From contig JBIOJM010000501.1 of the NCBI GenBank assembly GCA_044450785.1, forward strand, positions 1 to 5,340: a DNA stretch of 5,340 nucleotides, given 5' to 3'. The notes below the pieces were generated by a model that saw only the letters and a list, made by a program, of their open reading frames with translations, did no database searches and was not told the DNA's origin. The position numbers and the translations under genes are program-made. Below are positions 4,862 to 5,340 of this stretch, in pieces. Position 1 is the stretch's first letter. Each line of letters starts with the position of its first letter. The stretch comes from JBIOJM01 sp044450785. Its GTDB lineage: Bacteria > Planctomycetota > Planctomycetia > Isosphaerales > Isosphaeraceae.

Positions 4862-5340
4862 TCATGGGGCTAGCGGCCGGTCCGGCATTGCCAGATCCAT
4901 GATTAGTAAGCGGAAGTCGTCGCGATCGCGGAGCGGCGCCAGCGCCGGCTCGGTCCTGTACCGACGGGCGCTGCGGAAGCCGATTGCTACGGCCTGGCGG
5001 AGGATGTCCATCGCCCGACCTGCCTCGATCGGCCCGTCGCCGGAGGGCACGCCCGAGCCAACGCGCCTGGCTGCCCCGGCCAGCATCGCGTGGCAGCAAG
5101 CCTCCAGAAAGGCCGCTTCGGGTTCGCGTGGCGGCATCGCCTCAAAGGTCGCCACCGCGCGCTGCCAGTCGGCTGCCGAGCCCGGCGGGTCGCCTACGGC
5201 CAGGCGCGCCTGGCCCCGGCGGAGCAGTGCCTAACCCAGCACTGGGCGCCACTGAAAGCGTGGTCATGCTCGAGAAAAGCCTTGAGCAGGACCACGGCCT
5301 GCTCGGCCGCGGTGCGCGCCACGGCGCCGTGGCCCAGGGC
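4862..5340 (-). pseudogene. Frameshifted C-terminal tail of a second planctomycete-type TPR/kinase protein, cut by window edge
   Basis: Between 5230 and 4862 the minus strand reads ALLRRGQARLAVGDPPG, then WQRAVATFEAMPPREPEAAF, EACCHAMLAGAARR, AMDILRQAVAIGF, YRTEPALAPLRDRDDFRLL and the ending MDLAMPDRPLAP, stop TGA (4862-4864). I recall this repeat-like ending, with the YRTEPALxPLRxRDDFRLL block, as the C-terminus of planctomycete serine/threonine-kinase and TPR proteins. Upstream this frame meets TAG at 5231-5233. The adjacent frame is open from the right edge (ALGHGAVARTAAEQAVVLLK, then AFLEHDHAFSGAQ) to a stop at 5193-5195. A one-base shift near 5230 would join the two. The part before the join looks TPR-like but is less certain. 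A short separate product from GTG 5155 (97 residues) is possible, though it lacks a clear ribosome site. The catalytic region, if any, lies beyond the window. Confidence 0.6.

Noticed and set aside
4584..5234. Plus-strand frame of 216 codons
   Set aside because: Antisense to the second TPR tail and to the start of the small winged-helix-like gene; Ser/Arg-rich with no domain.
1..5340. CRISPR array, tRNA or insertion sequence
   Set aside because: I found no regularly spaced repeats, cloverleaf-like segment, transposase motif or terminal inverted repeats. The only direct repeat is a diverged pair at 3223-3328.

Overview
The window looks like accessory DNA from a GC-rich bacterium, most probably a planctomycete (Isosphaera/Gemmata-type). 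That call rests on two degraded stretches (about 3340-3797 on + and 4862-5230 on -) that I recognise from memory as the TPR-like C-terminal tails carried by the many large serine/threonine-kinase and TPR proteins of that group. Small proteins of similar flavour lie between them. No database search was possible.

Left part (1-3250, all minus strand): a compact three-gene operon with its own sigma70-like promoter (3216-3244). In order of transcription it encodes: (i) a 128-residue protein joining a KOW/SH3-like N-terminus to a ribbon-helix-helix C-terminus, probably the operon's DNA-binding regulator; (ii) a 464-residue HerA/FtsK-superfamily ATPase with an N-terminal helix-turn-helix, overlapping the first gene by one base; (iii) a GHKL (Hsp90/MutL/MORC-like) ATPase of at least 440 residues that runs off the left edge. 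GC content falls along the operon (hand counts on sample lines: about 63% in the HerA gene, about 48% in the GHKL gene, against about 72% in the nearby kinase-tail remnant), which suggests horizontal acquisition. A GHKL ATPase next to a HerA-type pump fits a DNA-processing or anti-phage defence module. It lacks the partners I know for HerA (NurA, SIR2, DUF4297) inside the window, and this is the best candidate here for an undescribed system.

Right part (3250-5340): a patchwork of broken or small host-type genes. It contains a kinase-tail remnant with a one-base frameshift (+), a stem-loop, a conserved-looking gene cut by one in-frame TGA (+) behind a promoter placed for leaderless translation, a short intact winged-helix-like gene (-) overlapping it tail to tail, a perfect 10-bp stem-loop, and the frameshifted tail of a second TPR-type protein (-). 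The decay suggests a recombination-prone site beside which the operon was inserted. I saw no tRNA, rRNA, CRISPR array, transposase or complete insertion sequence.
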